Made by a program: the position numbers and the translations under genes. Shown here one piece after another: positions 17,160-25,486 of a DNA stretch of 64,000 nt. Source of the stretch: UBA2779 sp965232615 (GTDB taxonomy: Bacteria; Spirochaetota; Spirochaetia; DSM-2461). The notes under the pieces are model-generated. The model searched no databases. It worked only from the letters and a program-made list of their open reading frames with translations, and was not told where the DNA came from. Within the stretch, counting starts at the first letter, position 1; each line of letters begins with the position of its first letter. The stretch spans positions 992,001-1,056,000 of the forward strand of contig OZ246985.1 in the NCBI GenBank assembly GCA_965232615.1, given 5' to 3'.

Positions 17160-18827
17160 TTAGAACTCCTCGTATTGGTCAATGAAGAAGAAAGCAGTAG
17201 TGCAGATGATGATGAGGATTGTGCCAAGGACACAGGCTCTATGGATATCGTAGGATCCAATGAGGCGGTATATGGCAAGGGGTATGGTTGTGAAATCTCC
17301 CGGTGCCAGTATTATGGTTGAATTGAGTTCCCCGGCAGACAGGGCAAAGGAGAAAACTCCGCATGTAATCAAAGCATTTCGTGTCATGGGCAGTTCAATG
17401 TGAAACAGGGATTGTAATGCGTTTGCTCCAGAGATTCGGGCGGCCTGTGGAACCCGTGTTGAAATCTGTTTTAATCGGCCGGCAATGATTCGGTAACAGA
17501 ACGGTAGAACGATGAGACTGTGGGCCATGATGAGGGAAATCAGCCTCATCCCATTGCCGGGAGGTATGATTTGCAGGAATAACAGCCAGCCAAGTCCGAG
17601 AATGATGGAGCTGATTCCGAGGGGGAGGGCCATTACGGTTGCAATGATTCTCCTCCAGTGGAGGTGTCTAACTGAGTACCAGCTCAATGATGAAGCTGCA
17701 AGGGTGGAGCAAATTGAAACACATGAAGCCAGGAGAATAGTTCTTAATACAGCTTTCAATGATATGCTTCCATCGGCATTCAGGAGTCTAATCCAGTGTA
17801 TGAGGGATAAGGCTACTGATGAAGTTCTGGTGGCTCTTGTTATGAGGCTGTTGATGATAATCGATATCAGAGGACCCACAATCAGAATCATAACGGTCAT
17901 AAAATAAACAATGGCAGACCATTTTCCAACTCCGATGAGTTTGACATGAGGTCTGTGGGAGAAGTTTTGTACCGCATCCCTTGTTCGGGAGCGGTAGCGA
18001 AAGTCTATGATGGCATATATGCAGAGCATGAGAAACGCATACAGGGATTCCATTGCAGCTAGAATACTGCCCCTGGCAAAGTTTAACTGGTGTTTGATCA
18101 ATCTGAATATTTCAATTTCAATAGTGGTGAGTTCTGGTCCTCCTCCAAGAACCAGGACAATGGAAAAACTCATGAAGCAATACAGGAAGGTTAATATGCC
18201 TGCCGTTGCAATATCAGGTATGAGGTGAGGCAGATCCACGAGGAAAAATACCCGAAACCGGCTTGCTCCAAGAGACATGGCCGCTCTTTTCTCCGATAGA
18301 GGCAGGGCATTCCAGGCATTTCCCACAATTCTTATCGTCAGGGGTGAGTTGTAAAAAACATGGGCCATGATGATGGCCGGGAGTGAGTACAGAATTGTCC
18401 AGGGAGAAACCTCCCCGCCCAACAGGAATCGTCGGACATGGTTTATTACTCCTCCATTACCAAAAACCAGTACAAAACCAAGAACGACCAGGATGGGTGG
18501 CATTACAAAGGGCACAGTTGAAAAGGATTTCAGCAACAATCGTCCGGGAAACTCGCATCGACCGACAAGATACGCTCCCGGTAAGCCAAAGATAAGTGAG
18601 AAAAAAGTGCTGATAAGAGCCTGCCAGACCGTAAAGACAAAAATACTTCTGTAGTAGGGGGATGCGAAAACTTTGCTGATTTCATTGCTTGTTCCCATGG
18701 AGTGGGAAATAACGAGGGTGAGTGGCAGTCCAATTGCCAGAGTAACAAATAATCCAGGTAGTATGATGAGTAGAGAGTCTTTCTCAAGACGACCCAATTT
18801 GGTCAACGAGTGAAAACCTCCACCCAT
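17160..18827 (-). CDS. thiP: Thiamine ABC transporter permease (ThiP-like)
   Basis: 555 residues forming two fused BinTM permease halves, each with about six membrane spans and an EAA-like loop (AAMSLGASRFRVFFLVDLPH; AARISGANALQSLFHIELP). The fused form is typical of ThiP and FbpB. It forms the inner-membrane channel with ThiQ. The ATG at 18827 overlaps thiB by 25 bases. A TTG at 18806 placed after GGAGG and overlapping the thiB stop is an equally good start. Confidence 0.9.
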   Translation of the reverse strand: MGGGFHSLTKLGRLEKDSLLIILPGLFVTLAIGLPLTLVISHSMGTSNEISKVFASPYYRSIFVFTVWQALISTFFSLIFGLPGAYLVGRCEFPGRLLLKSFSTVPFVMPPILVVLGFVLVFGNGGVINHVRRFLLGGEVSPWTILYSLPAIIMAHVFYNSPLTIRIVGNAWNALPLSEKRAAMSLGASRFRVFFLVDLPHLIPDIATAGILTFLYCFMSFSIVLVLGGGPELTTIEIEIFRLIKHQLNFARGSILAAMESLYAFLMLCIYAIIDFRYRSRTRDAVQNFSHRPHVKLIGVGKWSAIVYFMTVMILIVGPLISIIINSLITRATRTSSVALSLIHWIRLLNADGSISLKAVLRTILLASCVSICSTLAASSLSWYSVRHLHWRRIIATVMALPLGISSIILGLGWLLFLQIIPPGNGMRLISLIMAHSLIVLPFCYRIIAGRLKQISTRVPQAARISGANALQSLFHIELPMTRNALITCGVFSFALSAGELNSTIILAPGDFTTIPLAIYRLIGSYDIHRACVLGTILIIICTTAFFFIDQYEEF

Positions 18828-19837
18828 TTATCGATGAGAACGTCCATGTTGTCGACATCGGTCAGTGTGCTGGAATCCAGTACGTTTTGAGGGCGAAGAG
18901 CCATATTAAAGGATGGAGGAAGAGGTACATTCTGCTTAACTGGCAGCATGATATTGTGTATGGCGAGGGTTTTTTGAGCCTCAAGTTCCAGCATGAAGTC
19001 AATCAAATCTTCACTGGCACTCTGGTTATCTGTTCCTTTCACTATGCCCATTCCTTCAATTTGCTGGATGTGTCCATCCGAGAACTCCAGTGCTTTGAAT
19101 CGAGTTGAATTCTCGTATTCGACATGGTATACAGGACTTGTTCCATAGCTGAGAATCATGGGGGCTTCTCCAGCTGTGTATAGAGCGTAGCCCTGGCTCC
19201 ATCCATCAGAAATCGTCAATATGGCTGGTTTCAATCTGTTCCAGTATTCTGTCCAGCCATCTTCATAAACGGACACTGTCCAGAGAAGAAATCCAAGGCC
19301 GGGAGTGGAAGTGCGTGGATCCATCAGGATTAGTTCTCCCCTGTATTCTTCCCTGGTCAGCTCCTCCAGGGAAGCGGGAGGATTGTCCATGACCAGGGAA
19401 TCGTAGTTTATTGCGAAATGTCCGTAATCGTAGGGGAGCAGATGATAGCTGGGATCGAATATGAGATGGTCAGGGATGTCTGTGAGATTCGGGGATTTAT
19501 ATGGTTGAAGGATTTCTTCATCAATTGTTCGTTTTAACAAGCTGCTATCCAGTCCGATAACCACATCGGCCCGGGAATCTGGTTTTTCCAGGATGAGTTG
19601 ATTGAGCAGCATTACGGCATCTCCTGGAGCATGCAGTATTACTTCAATGCCTGTTCTATCAGTAAATGCCTTTGTAATAGCTGGACCTGGTCCCCATTCG
19701 GAGCTGAAGGAATCGTAGCAGTAAACATTGAGGATTCGTGTTGAATCCTGATCTTGATTGCCTCCTGCCGTCAAATGCAAGGTCATCACAGAAGCAAAAA
19801 ATAAGGCAGTTAGAATTCTTTCCCGGATCAGTTTCAT
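18803..19837 (-). CDS. thiB: Thiamine-binding periplasmic protein (ThiB-like)
   Basis: 344 residues from ATG 19837 (MKLIRERILTAL), giving a proper signal peptide; the in-frame extension to 19885 adds 16 residues before it. VYCYDSFSSEWGPGPAITKAF is the ThiB/TbpA signature, and GLDSSLLKRTIDEE plus PYDYGHFAINYD agree. It captures thiamine (or phosphates) in the periplasm for ThiP/ThiQ. A TPP riboswitch directly upstream supports the substrate call strongly. Confidence 0.93.
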   Translation of the reverse strand: MKLIRERILTALFFASVMTLHLTAGGNQDQDSTRILNVYCYDSFSSEWGPGPAITKAFTDRTGIEVILHAPGDAVMLLNQLILEKPDSRADVVIGLDSSLLKRTIDEEILQPYKSPNLTDIPDHLIFDPSYHLLPYDYGHFAINYDSLVMDNPPASLEELTREEYRGELILMDPRTSTPGLGFLLWTVSVYEDGWTEYWNRLKPAILTISDGWSQGYALYTAGEAPMILSYGTSPVYHVEYENSTRFKALEFSDGHIQQIEGMGIVKGTDNQSASEDLIDFMLELEAQKTLAIHNIMLPVKQNVPLPPSFNMALRPQNVLDSSTLTDVDNMDVLIDKWVEVFTR

Positions 19838-19928
19838 TGTGAACTCCAGAGTAAGACAAACCCTGTGACATTCAACATCGCTCACAAGATTTGTCGTGCA
19901 GGTTGTTTTTGAGAAATTCCGGTATATT

Positions 19929-20009
19929 GAGCCTCGTTCCTACGCTGGTGTTAACCGGATCAGGTTCACGAGTGTAATCTCAGGTTCAACGAACCACCCC
20001 GGAAGCTCA
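19929..20009 (-). promoter_or_regulatory. TPP riboswitch (THI element)
   Basis: Read on the minus strand, the conserved boxes occur in order: CCGGGGTGGTTCG, CTGAGATTACACTCGTGAAC, and CCTGATCCGGTTAACACCAG, then CGTAGGAA. These are the core of the thiamine pyrophosphate aptamer. It lies 92 bases before the thiB ATG. TPP binding should switch off thiBPQ expression. The expression platform is not obvious by eye. Confidence 0.95.
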
Positions 20010-20015
20010 GAATAC

Positions 20016-20044
20016 AATCTATTTTGAAGGTTCATTGTTGTCAA
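20016..20044 (-). promoter_or_regulatory. Sigma-70 promoter of thiBPQ
   Basis: On the minus strand TTGACA (20044-20039), 17-base spacer, TAGATT (20021-20016). Transcription would start near 20009, at the first base of the riboswitch. Position and consensus fit make this a convincing promoter. Confidence 0.8.
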
Positions 20045-20179
20045 GTGAGAATAAAGAGATACTGGGAAGATTCAATCAGGTACCCCTTATAGTGAAATCT
20101 GTTCAATCGATCAATTGTGTTTGGTAATTGCTGATCAATCGGGTAAGCCTGGTTACCAGTTTCTGATCTTTCAAGTATA

Positions 20180-20872
20180 ATGAAGTTCATGACAATCAGA
20201 AAAAGATGGATCCATTGCCAGGAAGAGATTGAAAAGGCAGCCAGTTATTATGGCCGACAGGTCTCTGAAATCCGGGTGATGGCTGTTTCAAAAACAAGGA
20301 GTGTTCAGGAAATCAAAGATGCCAAAACAGTAGGTTTGAGTTACTTTGGAGAAAATCGAGTGGATGAAGCTGTTGAGAAGTTTGCACTACTTGATGAAAA
20401 CCAGTATCCACTCTACTTCATTGGTCATTTGCAGAGCAATAAGATAAAAAAAATCAGTAGACGGTTTGCAGGAATACATTCGGTGGATTCCCTTCCACTG
20501 GCGGAGAAGATTTCCAGTCACAGGGAACAGATTCAGCTACCCCTGGAGATTCTATTGCAGGTCAACACTTCGGGTGAAAAGAATAAATCGGGTTTTATGG
20601 ATAGAAATGAATTCATCGATGCGGCCGCAGTAATATCAAAGCTTCCCTGCCTCCATCTCAAAGGGGTGATGACTATGGCTCCTTTTGTTAATGATGAGAG
20701 AATAGTTCGTCAATGCTTTTCACTGTGTCGGGAATGGTCCGAGCATATCAGGAATTATGTTGATGGCCCTCTCACCCTTTCCATGGGTATGAGTACTGAT
20801 TTCCGATGGGCCATTGCGGAAGGGAGTACATTATTACGAATTGGAACGGTACTTTTTGGAGGAAGAGATTGA
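20180..20872 (+). CDS. yggS: YggS/PLPBP family PLP homeostasis protein
   Basis: 230 residues, single-domain alanine-racemase-like barrel. The PLP lysine is in RVMAVSKTRS (Lys38). YFGENRVDEAVEKF, HFIGHLQSNKIKKI-type sequence (here YFIGHLQSNKIKK), and LSMGMSTDFRWAIAEGST are diagnostic. It binds PLP and tunes vitamin B6 and amino-acid pools without known catalysis. ATG 20180 gives the normal length; ATG 20189 is an alternative. Its stop overlaps the next gene's TTG start. Confidence 0.94.
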   Translation: MKFMTIRKRWIHCQEEIEKAASYYGRQVSEIRVMAVSKTRSVQEIKDAKTVGLSYFGENRVDEAVEKFALLDENQYPLYFIGHLQSNKIKKISRRFAGIHSVDSLPLAEKISSHREQIQLPLEILLQVNTSGEKNKSGFMDRNEFIDAAAVISKLPCLHLKGVMTMAPFVNDERIVRQCFSLCREWSEHIRNYVDGPLTLSMGMSTDFRWAIAEGSTLLRIGTVLFGGRD

Positions 20873-21273
20873 CCCGTTATCTCGTTGGTTGTCTTCTACT
20901 TATTATCGCTGATCATTCATATTTGTCGGCTCAAGTTAAGCCGCCGGATGAATCCATCATGCCGGAAGACTATGAACCCTCAGAATTCCCTTTGTGGGCT
21001 CATGACATCAGGCGTTTTGAGGTTATAACCTTTGGATCTTTCCCCATCACATACTTTCTCAGCTCCCTTGTATACGATATTGTCGTCCTCGCTACCAACA
21101 ATGGAGCGTCTGAATATGCCCTGGGAACTCAACGGGGAGAGGGAGATCTTGCCATCATCATTGGTGCTGCTGCCATTACTTCGGGTGTAATCGCTATTGC
21201 TGACCTGATCATCAATATTGGATTGCGAAACAAAAGAAATGAACAGAGAAAGACACAGAGTCCAGATCCCTGA
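20869..21273 (+). CDS. Small membrane protein of unknown function
   Basis: 134 residues from TTG 20869, which follows GGAGG by seven bases and overlaps the yggS stop; the open frame itself begins further upstream inside yggS. A signal peptide or first span (YLVGCLLLIIADHSYLSAQ) is followed by hydrophobic segments around YDIVVLATN and LAIIIGAAAITSGVIAIADL and a basic tail. No family recognised. Its end overlaps the rluD start, so the three genes are translationally coupled. Confidence 0.7.
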   Translation: MTRYLVGCLLLIIADHSYLSAQVKPPDESIMPEDYEPSEFPLWAHDIRRFEVITFGSFPITYFLSSLVYDIVVLATNNGASEYALGTQRGEGDLAIIIGAAAITSGVIAIADLIINIGLRNKRNEQRKTQSPDP

Positions 21274-22171
21274 AGGGGAATCTATCCGTCTGGACAAGTA
21301 TATTTCTTCCCTGGGATTGTTTACAAGAAGTCAAATCCGTCATCGGTCGGTTCGGGTTCATACTGTTCAGGGTGTTGATTTAAAACTCTCCCAACGTCTT
21401 ACAGGCGGAAGTGACATTATTGTCGAGTGGGACGATCCCCCGGCAACCGACATACTTCCTGAAGAGATGGAACTTGATATTCTTTATGAAGATGAAAACT
21501 GCATAGTTATAAATAAAGCGCAGGGAGTTGTCGTCCATCCTTCTCTGGGACATGTCCATGGAACTCTGGTTCAAGCCCTTCTCTTTCGTTACAGAGGTTT
21601 TGATGAGCGATTTGCAGGTGACCGGGTACGTCCGGGCATTGTTCATAGACTGGACAAGGATACCTCTGGATTGATTATAGCCGCAAAGAATCCCGAAACG
21701 ATGGAATTCTTAGCCAGTGAGTTTCGAAAAAGAACAGTGAAAAAGTCCTACCTGGCCATTACCCGTGGTTCCCCTCCCGGCAATGAAGGTGAAATAAACA
21801 GACCAATTGGCCGTCATCCCATAAATCGGAAGATATTTGAAGTTGGTACAAGAAATGCCAAAGAGGCCCTTTCCTGGTATCGTGTACTTTCCCGCAGTGA
21901 GGAATATGCCCTGGTAAAAGTCCGAATTTATACGGGGAGAACTCATCAGATTCGGGTTCATTTGAAATATATCAACTCGCCAATACTCGGGGATAGTCTT
22001 TATAGCAGCACTGACACCCGAATACCGGATGCTTCTTTGATGCTTCATGCCTGGAAACTGGCGATCAAGTTGCCAACATCTGGAAAACGACGTTTTGAGG
22101 CAGAAATTCCCAGTCGATTTTTTCAGGCTGCCAAAATTACCGACTTGAATATACCGACTCAAAACTTGTGA
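21239..22171 (+). CDS. RluD-family 23S rRNA pseudouridine synthase
   Basis: 310 residues from ATG 21239. An N-terminal S4 RNA-binding domain (RLDKYISSLGLFTRSQIR) is followed by the catalytic motif GIVHRLDKDTSGLII with the essential aspartate. GRTHQIRVHLKYINSPILGD is the C-terminal family motif. It isomerises uridines in rRNA; RluD is likelier than RluC from the sequence, but exact target sites cannot be told. Starts inside the preceding gene. Confidence 0.92.
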   Translation: MNRERHRVQIPEGESIRLDKYISSLGLFTRSQIRHRSVRVHTVQGVDLKLSQRLTGGSDIIVEWDDPPATDILPEEMELDILYEDENCIVINKAQGVVVHPSLGHVHGTLVQALLFRYRGFDERFAGDRVRPGIVHRLDKDTSGLIIAAKNPETMEFLASEFRKRTVKKSYLAITRGSPPGNEGEINRPIGRHPINRKIFEVGTRNAKEALSWYRVLSRSEEYALVKVRIYTGRTHQIRVHLKYINSPILGDSLYSSTDTRIPDASLMLHAWKLAIKLPTSGKRRFEAEIPSRFFQAAKITDLNIPTQNL

Positions 22172-22181
22172 CCCTTACACA

Positions 22182-22432
22182 GTGTCAGAAAGCCTGTAAA
22201 ACCCACTTCAACCCATCCTGGAATTCAAATTCCTTCCTAAACCTTCATTGCAGATGTAGCGTTGGACCGTTCCAAATGCTTCTGTGCGGTACGCACCTGC
22301 TTACGTGATCTTTTGACAACGCAGCAGTGAGGAAAAAGATCAAGCCAAAAATGAGATAAGGATTTTTAGAGGTGCCCTCTGTTATATCGAGCTTGACATG
22401 GGTTTATATTCAATTAACAAGCTTTCTGACAC
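22182..22432 (+). repeat. Family C element, copy C2, with nested family A remnant
   Basis: Left end GTGTCAGAAAGCCTGTAAA (22182) and right end AACAAGCTTTCTGACAC (22416-22432) are inverted repeats. The left ~100 bases match copy C4 closely (GTAAAACCCACTTCAACC, then GTAGCGTTGGACCGTTCC). A half-length family A element lies inside at 22285-22376. Confidence 0.65.
22285..22376 (+). repeat. Family A remnant, copy A3 (right half only)
   Basis: Begins within a hairpin unit (TGCGGTACGCACCTGCTTAC) and continues through the conserved arm to the right terminal repeat TTTTTAGAGGTGCCC. The left terminal repeat is missing. It sits inside family C copy C2. Confidence 0.7.
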
Positions 22433-22540
22433 TAAGTAATTATCTCGACCCCATCCTGTCAGGATATGGGATTTGAAATATTTGTGAAGCACCGGAATTC
22501 TTACTTGTCATGTAAACCCTTATTCACTATCTTTTCATTC

Positions 22541-23338
22541 ATGCGAGTGCTCTTTCTTGGTGAAATTGTGGGTAAAGCAGGGTATTCAGTCATAAGAGCT
22601 CATCTCAATAGTTTAGTGGAACATCATAATATTGATTTTGTTATAGCTAATGCCAATGGTGCTACGGGAGGATTTGGGCCTGGAAAGAGGCATTCTTCAG
22701 CATTAAAAGAAAGTGGAGTAGATGTTATTACCTTAGGAGAGTACTGCTATCAAAAGAAGGACTTGACAACCGAATTGCACAATTTGTCATGGATTCTCAG
22801 GCCAGCCAATATATCATCAAAAAGTCCTGGAAGAGGCTGGGGTGTGTTCAACACACGGGCAGGACCTCCTGGAGTTATCAGTTTACTTGGCCAGTTCGGT
22901 TACAATCGATTACATGGGAATAATCCTTTCACTCAGGTTATTCGCATTGTAGAGGAAATCCATGAACAAACCCCGGCCATTGTGCTGAACTTTCACGCAA
23001 GTACAACAGCAGAGAAGCAGACAATGGCATTTCTTACGGATGGACTTGTTACGGCAATGTTGGGATCAGGTACTCGATGTCTTACAGCAGCTGCAGAGAT
23101 AAGTAATGAAGGTACGGCCTCCATTACAGATACAGGGCGTACTGGCAGTCGAGGTTCTATTTATGGAATGAACAGTGAAATTGAACTGTGTGCTTTGCTT
23201 AATAAAACTCCAGAACGTTCTAAGGATGGTTGGGGTGATCTCAGAATGCAGGGTGGGTTGTTGAGTATAGCCTCTGATGGTAAAGCCGTTTCCATGGAAG
23301 CCATAGATATACCATGCAAGGAAATTTCCTGTGAATAA
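22541..23338 (+). CDS. YmdB-family metallophosphoesterase homologue with degenerate active site
   Basis: 265 residues from ATG 22541 (MRVLFLGEIVG); the open frame upstream is not conserved. The overall sequence follows B. subtilis YmdB, but the metal ligands are replaced. Asp8 is Glu8, Glu39-Asn40 are Asn39-Gly40, Asn67-His68 are Glu67-Tyr68, and GTHTH is GSGTR (177-179). Only the His of NFHASTTAEK (His152) remains. The fold should be intact, but phosphodiesterase activity is unlikely. Overlaps the rseC-like gene by eight bases. Confidence 0.85.
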   Translation: MRVLFLGEIVGKAGYSVIRAHLNSLVEHHNIDFVIANANGATGGFGPGKRHSSALKESGVDVITLGEYCYQKKDLTTELHNLSWILRPANISSKSPGRGWGVFNTRAGPPGVISLLGQFGYNRLHGNNPFTQVIRIVEEIHEQTPAIVLNFHASTTAEKQTMAFLTDGLVTAMLGSGTRCLTAAAEISNEGTASITDTGRTGSRGSIYGMNSEIELCALLNKTPERSKDGWGDLRMQGGLLSIASDGKAVSMEAIDIPCKEISCE

Positions 23339-23834
23339 AATTGTTAGAGTAGTTAACCCAGGATCCCTTAATATAAATCCACAAGTCTGCAACGATGATG
23401 TTCGCAGGAATGGAGCATCTCAACAGTTCTGGAGGATCAGGGAAAGGGTTTATCAAGCTGCGAATCCTGAAAACTTAGATCTGACAGAGGATGATATGGT
23501 TGAAATATACCTTCCTCCCGGCCGGACTATACTCTCAACAGCTCTGATGTTTCTACTGCCCCTTGCATTTTTTCTGGCAGGATATATACCAGCCAATAGT
23601 CTTGTTGTTCAATATGCCATTGACAGCAGGACTGATTTCACTCAGGATGAGCTTGCCTTTATTGCTGGCTTTGCTCTTTTTCTGCTGAGCACTACTCTGA
23701 TTGTCATGATCAGGTTGAGAGGCACTTCCCAGAAAAGCATACCTACCATTACCCGTCGTTTAACTCCTTCTGAAATAAGTATATGCAGGATTAAAAATGC
23801 AGAAGACTGTGGGTCATGTACTCTCTGTGACTGA
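23331..23834 (+). CDS. RseC/SoxR-reducing family membrane protein
   Basis: 167 residues from a GTG overlapping the previous gene. The N-terminal VNPGSLNINPQVCNDD and MVEIYLPPGRTILSTALMFL are followed by two membrane spans (LLPLAFFLAGY; FIAGFALFLLSTTLIVMI). This is the RseC/MucC layout (PF04246). Family members influence SoxR or sigma-E signalling and are often near Rnf genes, none of which is here. The cysteine motif normally at the N-terminus is reduced to one Cys, and four cysteines lie at the C-terminus (CGSCTLCD). Confidence 0.75.
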   Translation: MNKIVRVVNPGSLNINPQVCNDDVRRNGASQQFWRIRERVYQAANPENLDLTEDDMVEIYLPPGRTILSTALMFLLPLAFFLAGYIPANSLVVQYAIDSRTDFTQDELAFIAGFALFLLSTTLIVMIRLRGTSQKSIPTITRRLTPSEISICRIKNAEDCGSCTLCD

Positions 23835-24431
23835 TTATAAACTATCCAGTATGCACTTCAGTCGTCTACAGGAGCGCCCACGATGTGATATGGTATCCTT
23901 TTCAGTTTCATTGAGTTCGGCAACACAGCAACCGCGGTCAGGAAGATAGAAAATTGGATCATAACCAAAGCCACCCGTACCTCTTGATTCGGTAGCGATG
24001 TAACCTGGGAAAGTCTCCTGGGCAGAAAAAATGCGATATTCATCCAACATGAGAACTATACAACAAACGAAGAAACCCTGACGTTCTTTTCCGGTCAAAT
24101 GAGCTGTGTTTTTCAGTAGAATGGCGTTCCGATCTGCTGAATCCAGCACTCTGCCAGTTTTTTCACTGCCGTATCGGGCAGAAAAGACTCCAGGTGCCCC
24201 TCCTAATGCTGGAACGGACAGTCCTGAATCATCTGCCAGGACAGGGTATTTTCCAGATGCGTTGAACAGGTATTGTGCTTTAATGAGGGAATTCTCCAAA
24301 TAAGTATTTCCACTCTCGTGAACCTTGAATTCAATTCCGATATCCTCTGGCATAAGAATGTCGTGGGGTGCCAGGATGCGTTCAAATTCTGTTTTCTTAT
24401 GGATATTTCCTGATGCAAGAAGCAATTTCAT
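23835..24431 (-). CDS. rdgB: RdgB/HAM1 non-canonical purine NTP pyrophosphatase
   Basis: 198 residues, full length. The N-terminal LLLASGNIHKKTEFERIL (family SxNxxK motif), ADDSGLSVPALGGAPGVFSA and GGFGYDPIFYLPD are diagnostic. It hydrolyses ITP/XTP/dITP to monophosphates, protecting nucleic acids from deaminated purines. Convergent with the RseC-like gene with no gap. Confidence 0.95.
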   Translation of the reverse strand: MKLLLASGNIHKKTEFERILAPHDILMPEDIGIEFKVHESGNTYLENSLIKAQYLFNASGKYPVLADDSGLSVPALGGAPGVFSARYGSEKTGRVLDSADRNAILLKNTAHLTGKERQGFFVCCIVLMLDEYRIFSAQETFPGYIATESRGTGGFGYDPIFYLPDRGCCVAELNETEKDTISHRGRSCRRLKCILDSL

Positions 24432-24440
24432 AAAAATACA

Positions 24441-25319
24441 CTACCTCTTAAATTCATTCCTCGTCCAGTACCATCGCAATGATTTCAATCCTGATGTAAT
24501 GGTACTTTGTGGGATGTTCAGAATTTTGCCTGCATCCGCTGCTGAAAGTCTGACGCTCAATCGACTGAGCGCATTAGATGCCAGTTTATATCGTTTCTCC
24601 CAGTATTTATATTTATTCTTCCATCTCTCAAACATAATGCTGTCCGATTGAGTGTCTTTCTTCATGCGGTTTTGAATCCGAATCATATTGTACCAGCATT
24701 CATTGCGACGATTTCTCAACTTTGTTCGCCGAATAGTTTTTTCAAAGATTGTTTTTCTAGCGATTTCCATGGAGTTTTCCAACCAGTGAGGATCAACACA
24801 GGTCAGTCGTGCAATAGCTGGAATTTTTACGGGATCAATATCGTCCACATAGGTTAAAACCACAAATAGTATACGATTTCGGATAGATTCAATTGCGATG
24901 TGACCTTCTGCATCAATTTTCAACGGACAATTCGAGAGAGGATCGACTTCAGCCGTGGCATAAATACCTTCCTGAACAGGATTTTCTTCAACCATATTCA
25001 TCAAGGCTGTCGAGCTTTCATTTTCCGACCATACTTCGTAATGTTCTTTCAATGCTAACTGTTCAGTAAAGGTTTTCATGTACCATTGCAGACTGCTGAA
25101 CAGATAGGATTCAAAGGTATGCAATGGTTTGAAACGGAGTACCAATCCTGGGATTTTCGGCATAAAAGCAACAAAGAAGTCACAGCATTTGTCATAATCC
25201 CAATTAGTGAAATTAACTGGATACTTATAAGCATTAAGATATATCCGTTCTAATAGCTCTTTCCGGTTTTCACCAGTTTTCTGATAGGCCAATACCGCTT
25301 TAGTTAAATCATCGCTCAT
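24441..25319 (-). CDS. HTH protein of unknown function (sigma-factor-like?)
   Basis: 292 residues from ATG 25319, preceded by AAGGAG at a good distance; the frame extends to 25361. It is highly basic in the middle (RRTKLRNRRNECWYNMI). It ends with a helix-turn-helix pattern (LSAADAGKILNIPQSTITSG, then LKSLRWYW). The N-terminal half (WDYDKCCDFFVAFMPKIPGL, FESYLFSSLQWYMKTF) has the feel of sigma region 2, where such proteins read YLxxxxxW. I cannot assign it to a named family. A DNA-binding role is likely but inferred only from the HTH. Confidence 0.65.
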   Translation of the reverse strand: MSDDLTKAVLAYQKTGENRKELLERIYLNAYKYPVNFTNWDYDKCCDFFVAFMPKIPGLVLRFKPLHTFESYLFSSLQWYMKTFTEQLALKEHYEVWSENESSTALMNMVEENPVQEGIYATAEVDPLSNCPLKIDAEGHIAIESIRNRILFVVLTYVDDIDPVKIPAIARLTCVDPHWLENSMEIARKTIFEKTIRRTKLRNRRNECWYNMIRIQNRMKKDTQSDSIMFERWKNKYKYWEKRYKLASNALSRLSVRLSAADAGKILNIPQSTITSGLKSLRWYWTRNEFKR

Positions 25320-25446
25320 TGCATACTCCTTTTTCTGCATGGGGTGATTTATTACATGCAAGATTCGTGCCAGGAATTCAGACTGTTTTTGAGGTTTTAG
25401 GGCCAGAATCAGCTTGAATTAGCTATGTTCAGTATAAATTGGAGCT

Positions 25447-25481
25447 AATAAATTACATGAATGTAATTGATGTAATTTATT
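25447..25481. promoter_or_regulatory. Perfect 12-bp inverted repeat between tolC-like and HTH genes
   Basis: AATAAATTACAT (25447-25458) and ATGTAATTTATT (25470-25481) are exact complements around an 11-base centre that holds a third ATGTAAT. The AT-only stem makes it a poor terminator, so an operator for the downstream HTH gene (start 25319) is more plausible. Function not shown. Confidence 0.5.
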
Positions 25482-25486
25482 CTGTC

